Below, piece after piece: positions 7,508 to 16,133 of a stretch of DNA of 64,000 bases. Position numbers and translations under genes: made by a program. Origin of the DNA: Streptomyces sp. MNU76 (lineage in GTDB: Bacteria > Actinomycetota > Actinomycetes > Streptomycetales > Streptomycetaceae); the NCBI RefSeq assembly GCF_020982545.1, contig NZ_JAJKLK010000029.1, forward strand, positions 124,001 through 188,000, read 5' to 3'. The notes beneath the pieces are model-generated. The model saw only the letters and a list, made by a program, of their open reading frames with translations, was not told where the DNA came from and ran no database searches. Position 1 is the stretch's first letter; the number at the start of each line of letters is the position of its first letter.

Positions 7508-8675
7508 CGCTCTCGCTCCTCGCTCTCGGCAGTTCGGCTTCGACATGCCAGCCCCGGTCGGTACCCGGGCCGGCTCGCAGTGTGCCGCCGAGCAGGACCG
7601 CGCGCTCGCGCAGTCCGGTAAGTCCGTATCCGTCGCGACCTCGGCCGGTGCGCCGGCCGTCGTCGCGCACGCTCACCCGTACCGTGTGCCGTTCCGCGGC
7701 GACCCGGACGACGAGCTCGGTCGCGTCGACCGCATGGCGCAGCGCGTTGGTCACCGACTCCTGCACGATCCGGTAGACGGCCGCGTCCACGGCCGGGGGC
7801 AGCGCGTCCAGTTCGCCGTCGAGCCCCAGGTCGACCCTGAGGCGACCACCCGGGGTGCGCACCAGGCGCTCCAGATCCGCGACTCCGGCAGGGGGCGCCA
7901 GCTCGGCCCCGACCCCACGGTCGCGCAGCGCGGCGACCATGGCGCGCATTTCCTCCAGCGTGCGTGCCCCTTCCTCCTCGACCCTCTCCAGCGCCTCGAC
8001 GGCGGCGGACGGGGCGGTGCCCGCGAGCACCCGGCCCGCCTGGGCGATGATCACCATGGCCGACACATGGTGGGCCACCGTGTCGTGCAGTTCCCGGGCG
8101 AGCCGCTCGCGCTCGCGGGAGCGCACCTGCTCCAACTGCCGCTCGCGAGCGGTCACCCAGAACCGCACGTCAGCCCCGACCACGCCGGGCAGCAGCAGGA
8201 AGACGAAGCCCACGACCCTTTCGACGACCGGGGCCTCGTACATGACGACACACAGCGCGCCGACCCCGAGAATCACCGCGCCGCCCAGCACGATCTCGCG
8301 TCCCGATCCCCACCGGAGCAGCGCGTACACCAGCACGAGCACGACAGCGCCGGTGTCCAGGCCGACGGGCTCGCGCAGTGCGGCGACGAGCGAGGCCACC
8401 TGGAGCAGCAGCACCGAGCCGAACGCCAGCGTGACCATCGCCAGCGGGCGGGTCCGGCGCCACAGGAGCAGCAGGCACAGCCCTACGGCGAACACCGCCG
8501 CCACCGGCCGCCACACGACGTTCTCGCGCAGGGTGGCCTCCAGCACCACACCGGCAAGGCCCACGGCGAGCAGCGCCCAGTCCCACCGCACCCGGGCGGG
8601 CACGTCGGGCGGCCGGGGTTCGGTCCACAGGGTTCGCAGGTCGTCTCGGAGCACGGTTCTCAGCCTAGGGACCAC
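7482..8675 (-). CDS. DesK/NarX-type sensor histidine kinase
   Basis: 397 aa. The N-terminal half holds about five transmembrane helices (residues ~33-165) with no large extracellular domain. Next come a HisKA_3 dimerisation domain with the H-box RERLARELHDTVAHHVSAMV and an HATPase_c domain (QESVTNALRHA as N box; GYGLTGLRERA as G box). Such kinases pair with NarL-type regulators, and the cognate regulator overlaps the stop codon. There is no GAF/heme domain, so this is not a DosS/OsdK-type oxygen sensor despite the context; membrane stress or a membrane-borne ligand is a more natural signal. Confidence 0.92.
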   Translation of the reverse strand: MVPRLRTVLRDDLRTLWTEPRPPDVPARVRWDWALLAVGLAGVVLEATLRENVVWRPVAAVFAVGLCLLLLWRRTRPLAMVTLAFGSVLLLQVASLVAALREPVGLDTGAVVLVLVYALLRWGSGREIVLGGAVILGVGALCVVMYEAPVVERVVGFVFLLLPGVVGADVRFWVTARERQLEQVRSRERERLARELHDTVAHHVSAMVIIAQAGRVLAGTAPSAAVEALERVEEEGARTLEEMRAMVAALRDRGVGAELAPPAGVADLERLVRTPGGRLRVDLGLDGELDALPPAVDAAVYRIVQESVTNALRHAVDATELVVRVAAERHTVRVSVRDDGRRTGRGRDGYGLTGLRERAVLLGGTLRAGPGTDRGWHVEAELPRARSESGVHSRPRR

Positions 8676-8829
8676 GGCGTGCCGCGCATCGGCCGAAAGG
8701 ACGGGTTGTCACTCCGCCCCGGGGCCGACGGATCCGCGGCCCGCGGGCCGATGCCGCGGAACGCCGCGGCGACCAACCTCGGCATCGGCGGCCGCACAAG
8801 GACGGCCGACGACGTGGTTGGAGGACCCG

Positions 8830-11100
8830 ATGCTCTCGAAAGCCCTGTTGCGCCTGGGCGCAAGCGCCGCCCGCCATCCCTGGCGGGTGATCGCGGCATG
8901 GCTGGTCGCCACCACGCTCGCCGTCCTCGCCGCCGTCGCCTTCGGCGGGCGGAACGCGGACTCGATGACCGCTCCGGGACTGGACTCCCAGCGGGCCGCG
9001 GAACTGATCGAGCGGGCCGGCACCGGCCAGGAGGGGATGACCGCCCAAGTGGTCGTCACCCCCCTCGACGGCGCTGCGACGTTCTTCGACCACGACGGCG
9101 CGCGCACCGCTCTCACGCGGCTGCGGACCGAGGTGAAACGGCTGCCGCACGTGCTCGGCACGAGCGACCCGGCGGGGGCGCTCGACGCGGGCGGGGACAC
9201 CGCCGTGCGCGGCGGCCTCGTCTCGGCCGACGGGCGGATCGCGGTCGTCCGGGTGCAGTACCCCGACCAGAGCCGGCTGTCGGCCGAAGACCTCGACGCC
9301 CTCGTCGAACTCGGCGACCGGCTGCGCGCCGAACTGCCCCTGCGCATCGAGATGGGCGGGAGCCTCTTCTACGCCTTCTCCGACGCCGATGGCGGCGTGA
9401 GCGAGCTGATCGGCATCCTCGCCGCGGCGGCGATCCTGTTCCTGGCGTTCGGTTCGCTCGTCGCCGCCGCGCTGCCGATCGGCATGGCGGTCTTCGGGCT
9501 GACCGTCGGGGTCGCCACGATGACGGTACTGGCGGGGGTGACGGACGTCCCCACCTTCGCACCGGTCCTGGGCAGCATGGTCGGGCTCGGAGTGGGCATC
9601 GACTACGCGCTGTTCGTGCTCGCCAGGCACCGGGAGTACCTCGCGCGCGGGCTCGATCCGCACGAGGCGGCGGGACGAGCGGTGGCCACGGCGGGGCGGC
9701 CGGTGGTCTTCGCCGGCGGCATCGTCGTCGTATCGATCCTCGGCCTGGCGGTCGCGAACGTACCGTTCATGACGGTGGGCGGGCTCGCCGTCTCGCTCGT
9801 CGTCCTGATCATGGTGGCCGCGTCGGTGACGCTGCTGCCGGCCTTCCTCGGCGCGGCCGGCCCACGCCTGGCCCGGGCCGGCCGGATCGGCCGGGCTCTG
9901 CGGACCAGGAAGCTGGGCCGAGCGGCACGGCGGCAGGACCCGGCGGCGGGCGCCGCCCCCGCCGCCGGGTGGCGGCGCTGGATCGGGCACGTCAGCCGGC
10001 ACCCGGCGCTGTACGCGGTCGGCGCGGCAGGGTTGCTGCTGACCGCGACGCTGCCCGTGCTCGGCCTGCGCGTGGGCCTGCCCGACGACGGCTCACTGCC
10101 CCACAGCCGTACCGAGCGCCGCGCCTACGACCTCGTCGCCGAGGGGTTCGGCCCGGGCACCAACGGCCCGCTCGTCATCGCCGCGGACCCCGCCGGTGAT
10201 CCGGGAGTGCTGGACCGACTCGTCGGGGCGGTCGCGGCGGATCCGGGCATCGCGTCCGTCGCGCCGACGCACATCGATCGGGCCACCGGCATCGCGACCC
10301 TCGTGGTGTTCCCGACCACCAGCCCTCAGGACAAGGCCACGGCCGACACCATCGCCCGGCTGCGCACCGACGTGCTGCCCACGGCGATCGGGCACGGCCC
10401 GGCCAGGGCCCACGTCGGCGGCGCCGCCGCGAGCCTGTCCGATGTGGGCCGACGCACCAGCGAGCGCCTGCCGGTGTTCGTCGCCGCCGTGCTGGCGATG
10501 TCGTTCCTGCTGCTGATGCTGGTCTTCCGCTCGGTACTCGTACCGCTCAAGGCGGTACTGCTGAATCTGCTGAGCATCGGCGCGGCCTACGGCGTCATGG
10601 TCGCGGTCTTCCAGTGGGGCTGGGGAGGCGCACTCATCGGGCTGGAAGCGACGGTTCCGATCGTGTCGTTCATCCCGATGTTCCTCTTCGCCATCCTGTT
10701 CGGCCTGTCGATGGACTACGAGGTGTTCCTCCTCTCCCGCGTACGCGAGGAGTACCTGCGCACCGGCGACAACGGCACGGCGATCGTCGAGGGCGTCTCG
10801 GGCACCGCCCGGATCATCACCTCGGCCGCCCTCATCATGGTGGCCGTCTTCCTGTCCTTCGCCATCGCCGAGGACCCCTCCACCAAGATGTTCGGGCTCG
10901 GCCTGGCCACCGCGATCTTCATCGACGCCACGGTCGTACGCATGGTGCTGGTACCGGCGACCATGACACTCCTCGGCCGGACCAACTGGTGGCTGCCGAA
11001 GTGGCTGGACCGGATGCTTCCCCGCGGCCCGGTCGGCACCGACGACACCGACGTGGAATCCACGGGTGAGGCCCCGCGTCCACGGCTGATCGACCGTTGA
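8830..11100 (+). CDS. MMPL/RND-family transporter
   Basis: 756 aa starting MLSKALLRLGASAARHPWRV after a GGAGG site. Topology is that of an MMPL protein: one N-terminal helix, a periplasmic porter domain (about 45-195), a five- to six-helix block with the FGLTVGV and YALFVLARHREYL motifs, a second porter domain and a second helix block with the GLSMDYEVFLLSRVREEYL signature. MMPL proteins export lipids or hydrophobic compounds using proton motive force. Divergent from the sensor-kinase gene with a 154-bp shared promoter region, so probably regulated by it. Together with the TCS it is bounded by direct repeats (6739, 11155). Confidence 0.92.
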   Translation: MLSKALLRLGASAARHPWRVIAAWLVATTLAVLAAVAFGGRNADSMTAPGLDSQRAAELIERAGTGQEGMTAQVVVTPLDGAATFFDHDGARTALTRLRTEVKRLPHVLGTSDPAGALDAGGDTAVRGGLVSADGRIAVVRVQYPDQSRLSAEDLDALVELGDRLRAELPLRIEMGGSLFYAFSDADGGVSELIGILAAAAILFLAFGSLVAAALPIGMAVFGLTVGVATMTVLAGVTDVPTFAPVLGSMVGLGVGIDYALFVLARHREYLARGLDPHEAAGRAVATAGRPVVFAGGIVVVSILGLAVANVPFMTVGGLAVSLVVLIMVAASVTLLPAFLGAAGPRLARAGRIGRALRTRKLGRAARRQDPAAGAAPAAGWRRWIGHVSRHPALYAVGAAGLLLTATLPVLGLRVGLPDDGSLPHSRTERRAYDLVAEGFGPGTNGPLVIAADPAGDPGVLDRLVGAVAADPGIASVAPTHIDRATGIATLVVFPTTSPQDKATADTIARLRTDVLPTAIGHGPARAHVGGAAASLSDVGRRTSERLPVFVAAVLAMSFLLLMLVFRSVLVPLKAVLLNLLSIGAAYGVMVAVFQWGWGGALIGLEATVPIVSFIPMFLFAILFGLSMDYEVFLLSRVREEYLRTGDNGTAIVEGVSGTARIITSAALIMVAVFLSFAIAEDPSTKMFGLGLATAIFIDATVVRMVLVPATMTLLGRTNWWLPKWLDRMLPRGPVGTDDTDVESTGEAPRPRLIDR

Positions 11101-11154
11101 CTCAACTCCTGCCCGCCCTCGGTGTCCGGCACCTCAGCGCGTCACCCAGGGGCA

Positions 11155-11178
11155 TATCGAGTCGTGGTCATCGGGTGG
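11155..11178. repeat. Right copy of the 24-bp direct repeat
   Basis: TATCGAGTCGTGGTCATCGG, continuing GTGG, 54 bp after the MMPL stop. Same orientation as 6739-6762, with two substitutions. The rest of 11101-11312 holds no gene I can support. Confidence 0.6.
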
Positions 11179-11312
11179 TCCTGGCGTTCGACGGTGTTCC
11201 GCTCGGCCTGGACGAGCGGAGGGTACGTCTCGGCGACGGCATCCGGCTGGACTACGCCGGTCGGCAGGGGACCTGCTCGGCCGGCGGTCGGCCCCGTCGC
11301 CGTGGCGCCCGA

Positions 11313-11597
11313 TCAGGGGGCGGGCGGTCGTGTGTCAGGAGCGGGCTCGGTGCCCCGCTCGGCGAGGTCGGCGTGCTGGAGGAGCAGCCGGGCCAACTCG
11401 CGTGCCTCGTCGGCGGTCAGGGCCGCCCATACGCCCGGTTCGCCGCCCCGGTCCCGACCCACGTCCAGCGTGACTCGGCCGATGGGCCGGTCCGCGGGGG
11501 CGAGCCGCAGACACCGCACGGACATCCGCCGTCCGCAGGTGGTCACGAGGGAACCGCCCCCGCTCTGGAGCGGCCGTTCGTGTTCGGTGATCGCCAT
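11313..11597 (-). CDS. Small conserved hypothetical protein
   Basis: 94 aa starting MAITEHERPLQSGGG after an AGAGGAG ribosome site. The C-terminal half, with LTADEARELARLLLQHADL, resembles helical tails seen in many short Streptomyces proteins, where a beta-rich first half is followed by an amphipathic helix. No known catalytic motif; three cysteines are absent from the tail and one CGRR motif is central. The shorter ATG is preferred to an upstream in-frame start at 11720, which lacks a ribosome site. Function unknown. Confidence 0.5.
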   Translation of the reverse strand: MAITEHERPLQSGGGSLVTTCGRRMSVRCLRLAPADRPIGRVTLDVGRDRGGEPGVWAALTADEARELARLLLQHADLAERGTEPAPDTRPPAP

Positions 11598-11804
11598 TGT
11601 CGTCACGCTCCTCTGTCGCGTCGTCCGAGGGATCCGGAGAGAACCGGCCACGGCGTGGGCACCGCCACGGATATGCAGTTGCAGCGTCGGACGAGACGGT
11701 TCTGTTCCGGGCGCCGGCACGGCGGTGGGGTCCCGTCGTCCTGCGACGCTCCGCGCGTCGAGTGGGGGATCCGTGACACGGCGACGGCCGGGTGTGGCAC
11801 GCCG

Positions 11805-12368
11805 CTACGCGTCGCCCAGTGACGCCGTCGAACCTACGCGGTCGACGGAGGGCTCGCGCGGGGGCCGCGGAACCGCTCGCTCACCCTCGGCCGGGGACCG
11901 CCCGTCGGCGCCGTGGACCGGTCGGGGTACGGTGCCGCGCAACAGGTGCCGCACTCCGAGCGCGACGGCCGCCGCTGCCACGGCCGACCAGGTCCAGGGG
12001 CTGGTGAGCAGCGTCTGGCGCAGGCCGGGGGGGATCTGCAGGCCGAGGACGAGGGCGCCCATGACGGCGACGAACCAGCCGAAGGACTTGCGCAGCGTCT
12101 CCTGCGGGATGCGTCCGGCGAGCCGTCCGCCGAGGAGACCGCCGACGACGGCGACCGAGGTGACCAGCGCCGCGAATCCCCAGTCGATGTGCACGACGGC
12201 GAGGTACCCGGCGAGGCCCGCGAAGGACTTCACGGTGATGACGAGCAGTGAGGTGCCGACGGCGACACCCATCGGCAGCCCGCCGAGCAGGGCGAGGGCG
12301 GGGACGACGAGAAATCCGCCGCCGGCGCCGACCAGTCCGGTGACCAGGCCTACGGCGATGCCGTCCAC
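11805..12368 (-). pseudogene. TauE/SafE sulfite-exporter-like protein, 5'-truncated
   Basis: The 187-aa frame starts at a GTG and corresponds only to the second repeat of the TauE/SafE fold: GLVTGLVGAGGGFLVVPALA is the family glycine-rich motif. Intact members are about 250 aa and carry a similar motif in an N-terminal repeat. In frame, the protein-like sequence extends about ten codons further up (TPEHRDFAARHVIV) and then hits a stop, where the first half should be. The neighbouring USP gene ends only 115 bp away, leaving no room for it. The N-terminal half therefore seems to be deleted. Family members export sulfite or sulfonates; this copy is probably inactive. Confidence 0.6.
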
Positions 12369-12482
12369 GATGACGTGGCGGGCGGCGAAGTCACGGTGCT
12401 CCGGCGTCCGGCAGCGCCATCAGCTTGTGCTGGGGCCACGGCCCCTTGCCGGCTCACGATGACCGGGGCCCGCCCGCGCCCC

Positions 12483-13364
12483 TCAAACCCGCTGCGGGAC
12501 CACGGCCACCGGACACGCGCAGTGATGCAGCAGGGTGTGGGCCACCCGGCCGAGCTGGAGACCGAAATGCCCCTGACGGCGCACGGCTCCGACGACCACG
12601 AGGCCGGCGTCCACCGAGGCGTCCAGGAGGACGCGGTGTGCGGGACCCTCGACCGGGTGGCGTCGGATCTCGACGCCGGGGTGTTCCCGTACGGCTTCGC
12701 GCAGCGCCTCGTCGAGGTCGGCCGAGGCCCTCTCCCGGTACCCCTGATCGGTGCGGTCCGCGGGCAGAGGACTGTCCATACGCTCATGGGCCGGACTGCG
12801 CCACGCCCGTACGGCGGTCAGGGCACAGCCGCGCAACTCGGCCTCACGGACGGCGAACCGTACGGCGCCCATGTGTTCGGGGTCGTCGCCGACGCCCACC
12901 ACGACCGTCCCGGGGGACTCCCCGGGACGGGGCTCCGCGCCACGGACCACGACGACCGGGCACACGGCGCGTGCCGCCACCGCCAGACTCACCGAGCCGA
13001 GCAGCAGCCCGGAGAACTCACCTCGTCCGCGCTCTCCCACGACCAGGGCGGACGCCTCGGTGGCCGCCCGCAGCAGGGCCGGTACGGCGTCGTCGGGCAC
13101 CGCCTCGCCCGACACCTTCACCCCGGGGGCGCGGAGCCTCGCACGCTCCGCGCAGGAAGCGACGATGTGCTCCGCGAACACGTCCCCGGCGGGACGACCG
13201 GTGGAGAAGGACGGCACGGCCCGTTCGTAACGTTCCCAGCGGGAGGCGTGCACCAGGCGCAGGGGCAGTCCGTGCCGGGCGGCCGCGTCCGCCGCCCAGT
13301 CGACCGCCAGCAGGCTGGACTCAGATCCGTCTACGCCCGCGACCAGCGGGAGTTCCCTCACCAT
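12483..13364 (-). CDS. Universal stress protein, two UspA domains
   Basis: 293 aa starting MVRELPLVAGVDGSESSLLA. Domain 1 has the ATP-binding signature GERGRGEFSGLLLGSVS before PVVVV; domain 2 has a partly degenerate copy (GAVRRQGHFGLQLGRVA). The ATG at 13364 follows GGGAAGGCGGAG and puts the first beta strand right at the N terminus, so the longer in-frame start at 13523 is rejected. It is divergent from the CBS-BON gene at 13571. In mycobacteria both families are members of the DosR dormancy regulon. Confidence 0.92.
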   Translation of the reverse strand: MVRELPLVAGVDGSESSLLAVDWAADAAARHGLPLRLVHASRWERYERAVPSFSTGRPAGDVFAEHIVASCAERARLRAPGVKVSGEAVPDDAVPALLRAATEASALVVGERGRGEFSGLLLGSVSLAVAARAVCPVVVVRGAEPRPGESPGTVVVGVGDDPEHMGAVRFAVREAELRGCALTAVRAWRSPAHERMDSPLPADRTDQGYRERASADLDEALREAVREHPGVEIRRHPVEGPAHRVLLDASVDAGLVVVGAVRRQGHFGLQLGRVAHTLLHHCACPVAVVPQRV

Positions 13365-13570
13365 CTCCGCCTTCCCGTTCGTCTGCTGTCGAGACCCCTC
13401 GGAAACACCGTCGCACCACCCGAGGACCGTCGCGACACGGACCGGTCGGCGAGCGGTCCGGGTTGCGCGGGCCCACGGCCTGTTGATGCTGGAGACGTGC
13501 GGTCGACATCCGTCCCGGGTCACCTGACCACAAGTGATCTCGTTCCTCCGCTCCCAAGGGAACCGTGGCC

Positions 13571-14245
13571 ATGCCCGACACCCCCCACATCGTCAGTGAC
13601 GTGATGACCCTCCCGGCGGTGGCCGTCCGGCGCGACACACCCTTCAAGGACGTCGTGCGGGCCATGACGGACCGGCAGGTCAGTGCCGTGCCGGTGGTGG
13701 AGGGGGACGGCCGGGTCGTCGGTGTGGTCTCCGAGGCCGACCTGCTGCCCAAGGAGGAGTTCCGGGACCGCGACCTCACCCGAGCCGAGCAGCTCCGGCG
13801 GATGTCCGACCTCGCCAAGGCGGGGGCGGTGACCGCGGAAGAGGTCATGAGCGCGCCCGCGATCGTGGTGGCGCCGGACGTCACGCTGGGGCAGGCGGCC
13901 CGGATCATGGCCGTCAACGGGGTCAAGCGCCTGCCGGTGATCGACGACGAGGGACGGCTGCTCGGCGTCGTCAGCCGTGGTGACCTGTTGAAGGTCTTCC
14001 TGCGGTCGGACGAGGACATCGAGGAGGAAGTGCGCCGCACGGTGGTGGCCTACCTCTTCCCCGCACTCAGCCACACGATCCATGTGTCCGTGTACGACGG
14101 GGTCGTCACCCTGCGCGGTGGTGTCCGGGATCCCGCGCTGGGCTGGGTCGCCGAGCGGCTGGTCCGCGCCGTGGAGGGCGTGGTGGACGTGCACGCCCGG
14201 CTCGGCGACGTGAACGCCGCCCCCGGCCCGGCGGACGAGGGCTGA
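13571..14245 (+). CDS. CBS-domain pair plus BON domain protein
   Basis: 224 aa. Two CBS motifs form a Bateman module (about 8-65 and 88-145), recognisable by VVGVVSEADLLPKEE and LLGVVSRGDLLKVFL. A BON domain follows (about 150-215; VYDGVVTLRGGVRDP). CBS pairs bind adenine nucleotides, and BON domains are thought to bind phospholipid, so this may report energy charge at the membrane. ATG at 13571 is preferred over GTG at 13565 because AAGGGA lies 8 nt before it. The mycobacterial relative Hrp1 (Rv2626c) is DosR-controlled. Divergent from a USP gene. Confidence 0.88.
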   Translation: MPDTPHIVSDVMTLPAVAVRRDTPFKDVVRAMTDRQVSAVPVVEGDGRVVGVVSEADLLPKEEFRDRDLTRAEQLRRMSDLAKAGAVTAEEVMSAPAIVVAPDVTLGQAARIMAVNGVKRLPVIDDEGRLLGVVSRGDLLKVFLRSDEDIEEEVRRTVVAYLFPALSHTIHVSVYDGVVTLRGGVRDPALGWVAERLVRAVEGVVDVHARLGDVNAAPGPADEG

Positions 14246-14272
14246 CCGGCGGCCGCAGACCGGGGCGCCACC

Positions 14273-15184
14273 TCACTCCTCCGACGGCGTGATCCGTCGA
14301 CCGGTCAGGCTCTCGGCCCGGATGGACACCCACATGTCGCGAGCGCCGCCCGACCAGGGCGTCGTGTGCGCCCGCTCGGTGAGGCGGCGTACGGCGCCGG
14401 CTTCCGTGACGACGCTCGCGGGGCCGACGGCGAGCACGCTCCAGCCCTGGCTCAGCGGCTCGTCCACGTGATCGACCTCGAAGGCGACCTCCGTTCCGAC
14501 GGCCGCCGCGAGCAGCGACTCGGGGGCGGTCCGGAAGGCGATGGTGTCGCCGACGACCTCGTAGTTGACCGGGACGACCGCCGGGCGGCCGTCGGGGGCC
14601 GTCACCGCGACGCGTCCCACGCCGTGCGTGGACAGCAGCCTGCGGCATTCGTCCACGTCGAGGTCGCTCAGCCGCGGATGCGGCAGTGCCTGCCCCAGGC
14701 CGGGCGGCAGATCGACGCCCCCTCCGCGCAGAGCGGTGGCGGTGGTACCCAGCGCGTCGGCCAGGCTGATGAGGGCCGCCCTGGTCGGGTCGGCGGGATA
14801 CTCCTCCAGATACGCCAGGTAGCCGGGCGACATCCGTGCGCGTCGGGCCGTCTCCTCGCGGCTGAGTCCCCGCCGCTGTCGTTCCGTGCGCACGCGTCGG
14901 CCGATGTCACCGGGACCGACGGCGTCCGACGACGGTGCCCCTTCGGCGTCGGCGGGTCCGTCGTGCGCCGCGCGGGGGGCCGTCGAGGACGATGCGGACT
15001 CGAGATGGTTGACGTGGGCGTCGGGGCCGGGGAACACGAGCGTCACCTCGTTCGTGTCCGACCAGCGCACGTCGTAGGGCGGTGTTCCGTCCTCGTGGTG
15101 GAGTCCGACGATCTCCCCGTCCCGCCGGGGAGCGCCGGACGTCGTGCTTTCGATGACGAGCTGGTCGCCGAGATGAGCTTGCAT
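14273..15184 (-). CDS. DUF1918 - XRE helix-turn-helix - PPOX-like fusion protein
   Basis: 303 aa with three modules. The N-terminal ~60 residues are a DUF1918 domain (MQAHLGDQLVIES, then GEIVGLHHEDGTPPYDVRW). Residues ~90-150 form an XRE-type helix-turn-helix (RRVRTERQRRGLSREETARR). Residues ~170-300 form a pyridoxamine-5'-phosphate-oxidase-like split barrel (GVGRVAVTAPDGRPAVVPVN). The last domain usually binds a flavin or F420 and may be enzymatic or a redox sensor for the DNA-binding module. It lies 110 bp downstream of hsp20 on the same strand and probably belongs to the same run. Start at ATG 15184 because DUF1918 begins there. Confidence 0.82.
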   Translation of the reverse strand: MQAHLGDQLVIESTTSGAPRRDGEIVGLHHEDGTPPYDVRWSDTNEVTLVFPGPDAHVNHLESASSSTAPRAAHDGPADAEGAPSSDAVGPGDIGRRVRTERQRRGLSREETARRARMSPGYLAYLEEYPADPTRAALISLADALGTTATALRGGGVDLPPGLGQALPHPRLSDLDVDECRRLLSTHGVGRVAVTAPDGRPAVVPVNYEVVGDTIAFRTAPESLLAAAVGTEVAFEVDHVDEPLSQGWSVLAVGPASVVTEAGAVRRLTERAHTTPWSGGARDMWVSIRAESLTGRRITPSEE

Positions 15185-15294
15185 GTCGCCCCACTTCTCA
15201 GAGTCGTCCTGTGCCGTGGCACGAACCGGGGCTCGTGGCGGCGAGGTCGGGCCGACGGAGGCCACCCTCGGCCCTCTGGCCCGCATGACGGGGC

Positions 15295-15753
15295 TCAGCC
15301 GGTGATCTCGACCCGCCGGGCCTTGCCCTTCTCGGTCTTGGGGACCCGCACCGTGAGCACGCCGTTGTTCAGCTCGGCGCTGATGTGCTCGGCGTCGGCG
15401 TTCGGTGGCAGGGTCGTGCGGTAGTCGAACTGGCCGATACGCCGGGTGTGCCTGCGGACCGCGCCCGTGCGCTCCTTCTGCCGGACCTCACCGTGGACAT
15501 CGAGTTCACCCTCGGAGACCTCGACGGTGATCTGCTCCTTGTCCATGCCGGGCAGTTCCAGTTCGACCAGGTAGGCGTCCTCGGCGTCCTCGATGTCGGC
15601 CGCCGGCGCCCACGGTTCGGAACCGCCGGACGTGGGCCATCCGCCACCGACGAAGGCGGCGTGCATCAACTGGTCCACCCGTGCGCGCAGGTCGTCCAAC
15701 TCGCGCAGAGCGCCCGGCGACGCGCTGGTGGAGTGTCGTGCGGGATGTGTCAT
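15295..15753 (-). CDS. Hsp20 / alpha-crystallin small heat-shock protein
   Basis: 152 aa. A short N-terminal helix region (ALRELDDLRARVDQLMHAAF) precedes an alpha-crystallin domain (about 50-145) with ELPGMDKEQITVEVSEGELD, FDYRTTLPPNADAEHISAEL and the hallmark NNGVLTVRVPK. These ATP-independent chaperones hold unfolding proteins. The relative HspX/Acr of M. tuberculosis is the classic DosR-induced dormancy protein. A GGGC-N6-GCCC palindrome (15786-15799) lies 33-46 bp before the ATG, a plausible activator position. It follows pncB and the DUF1876 gene on the same strand. Confidence 0.93.
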   Translation of the reverse strand: MTHPARHSTSASPGALRELDDLRARVDQLMHAAFVGGGWPTSGGSEPWAPAADIEDAEDAYLVELELPGMDKEQITVEVSEGELDVHGEVRQKERTGAVRRHTRRIGQFDYRTTLPPNADAEHISAELNNGVLTVRVPKTEKGKARRVEITG

Positions 15754-15785
15754 GGCTGTTTCCTCCTCGGCTTCCGCGCTCCTTC

Positions 15786-15799
15786 GGGCTTCGTGCCCC
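15786..15799. promoter_or_regulatory. DosR-box-like palindrome upstream of hsp20
   Basis: GGGCTTCGTGCCCC, within TTCGGGCTTCGTGCCCCG, fits GGGNC-N4-GNCCC at seven of eight fixed positions, between the DUF1876 stop and the Hsp20 ATG. It suggests a separate hsp20 promoter inside the run. Confidence 0.4.
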
Positions 15800-15828
15800 G
15801 TCGTGGCATCACAGGGGCCGTCCGGCCT

Positions 15829-16122
15829 TCACAGGGACCACCCGACGGCCTGGGCCTGCGTGCTGCTGGGCCGCGCGGCTCCCACGCCCTCGATGTCACG
15901 CTCGGCGGCCCTGATCAGCTGCCGGGCGAGGTTGTTCATCGCCCGGCCCGCAGCCAGTTCGTCACCGATCTCCGGCACATCGGCGTCCGCGGGATGTCTG
16001 TGCGCCGAGCCGCGGCCGACGATCTGCGTGGCGCCGGTGTCCAGCACCAGACGGGCCTTGGTCGTTCCATCGTCGTCCTCGAACAGATGGAGGCGAACCT
16101 TCCATTCCGAGACGTGCGTCAT
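15829..16122 (-). CDS. DUF1876 protein (Rv1738/Rv2632c family)
   Basis: 97 aa starting MTHVSEWKVRLHLFEDDDGT, with DTGATQIVGRGSAHRHPAD and PEIGDELAAGRAMNNLARQL. This is the complete DUF1876 domain, an alpha-beta fold reminiscent of ribosome-hibernation factors and dsRNA-binding proteins. The M. tuberculosis member Rv1738 is among the most hypoxia-induced DosR genes and has been proposed to act in ribosome hibernation. ATG at 16122 has a GAGGAGGAAG site. It starts 11 bp after the pncB stop, so the two are co-transcribed. Confidence 0.88.
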   Translation of the reverse strand: MTHVSEWKVRLHLFEDDDGTTKARLVLDTGATQIVGRGSAHRHPADADVPEIGDELAAGRAMNNLARQLIRAAERDIEGVGAARPSSTQAQAVGWSL

Positions 16123-16133
16123 CGTCTTCCTCC

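Noticed and set aside
7482..8675. DosS/OsdK-type oxygen-sensing kinase
   Set aside because: The kinase has only membrane helices at its N terminus and no GAF heme domain.
13365..13570. DosR-like box between the USP and CBS-BON genes
   Set aside because: The best candidate (GGGACGGATGTCGA on the minus strand) lacks the CCC end; too weak to list as a site.
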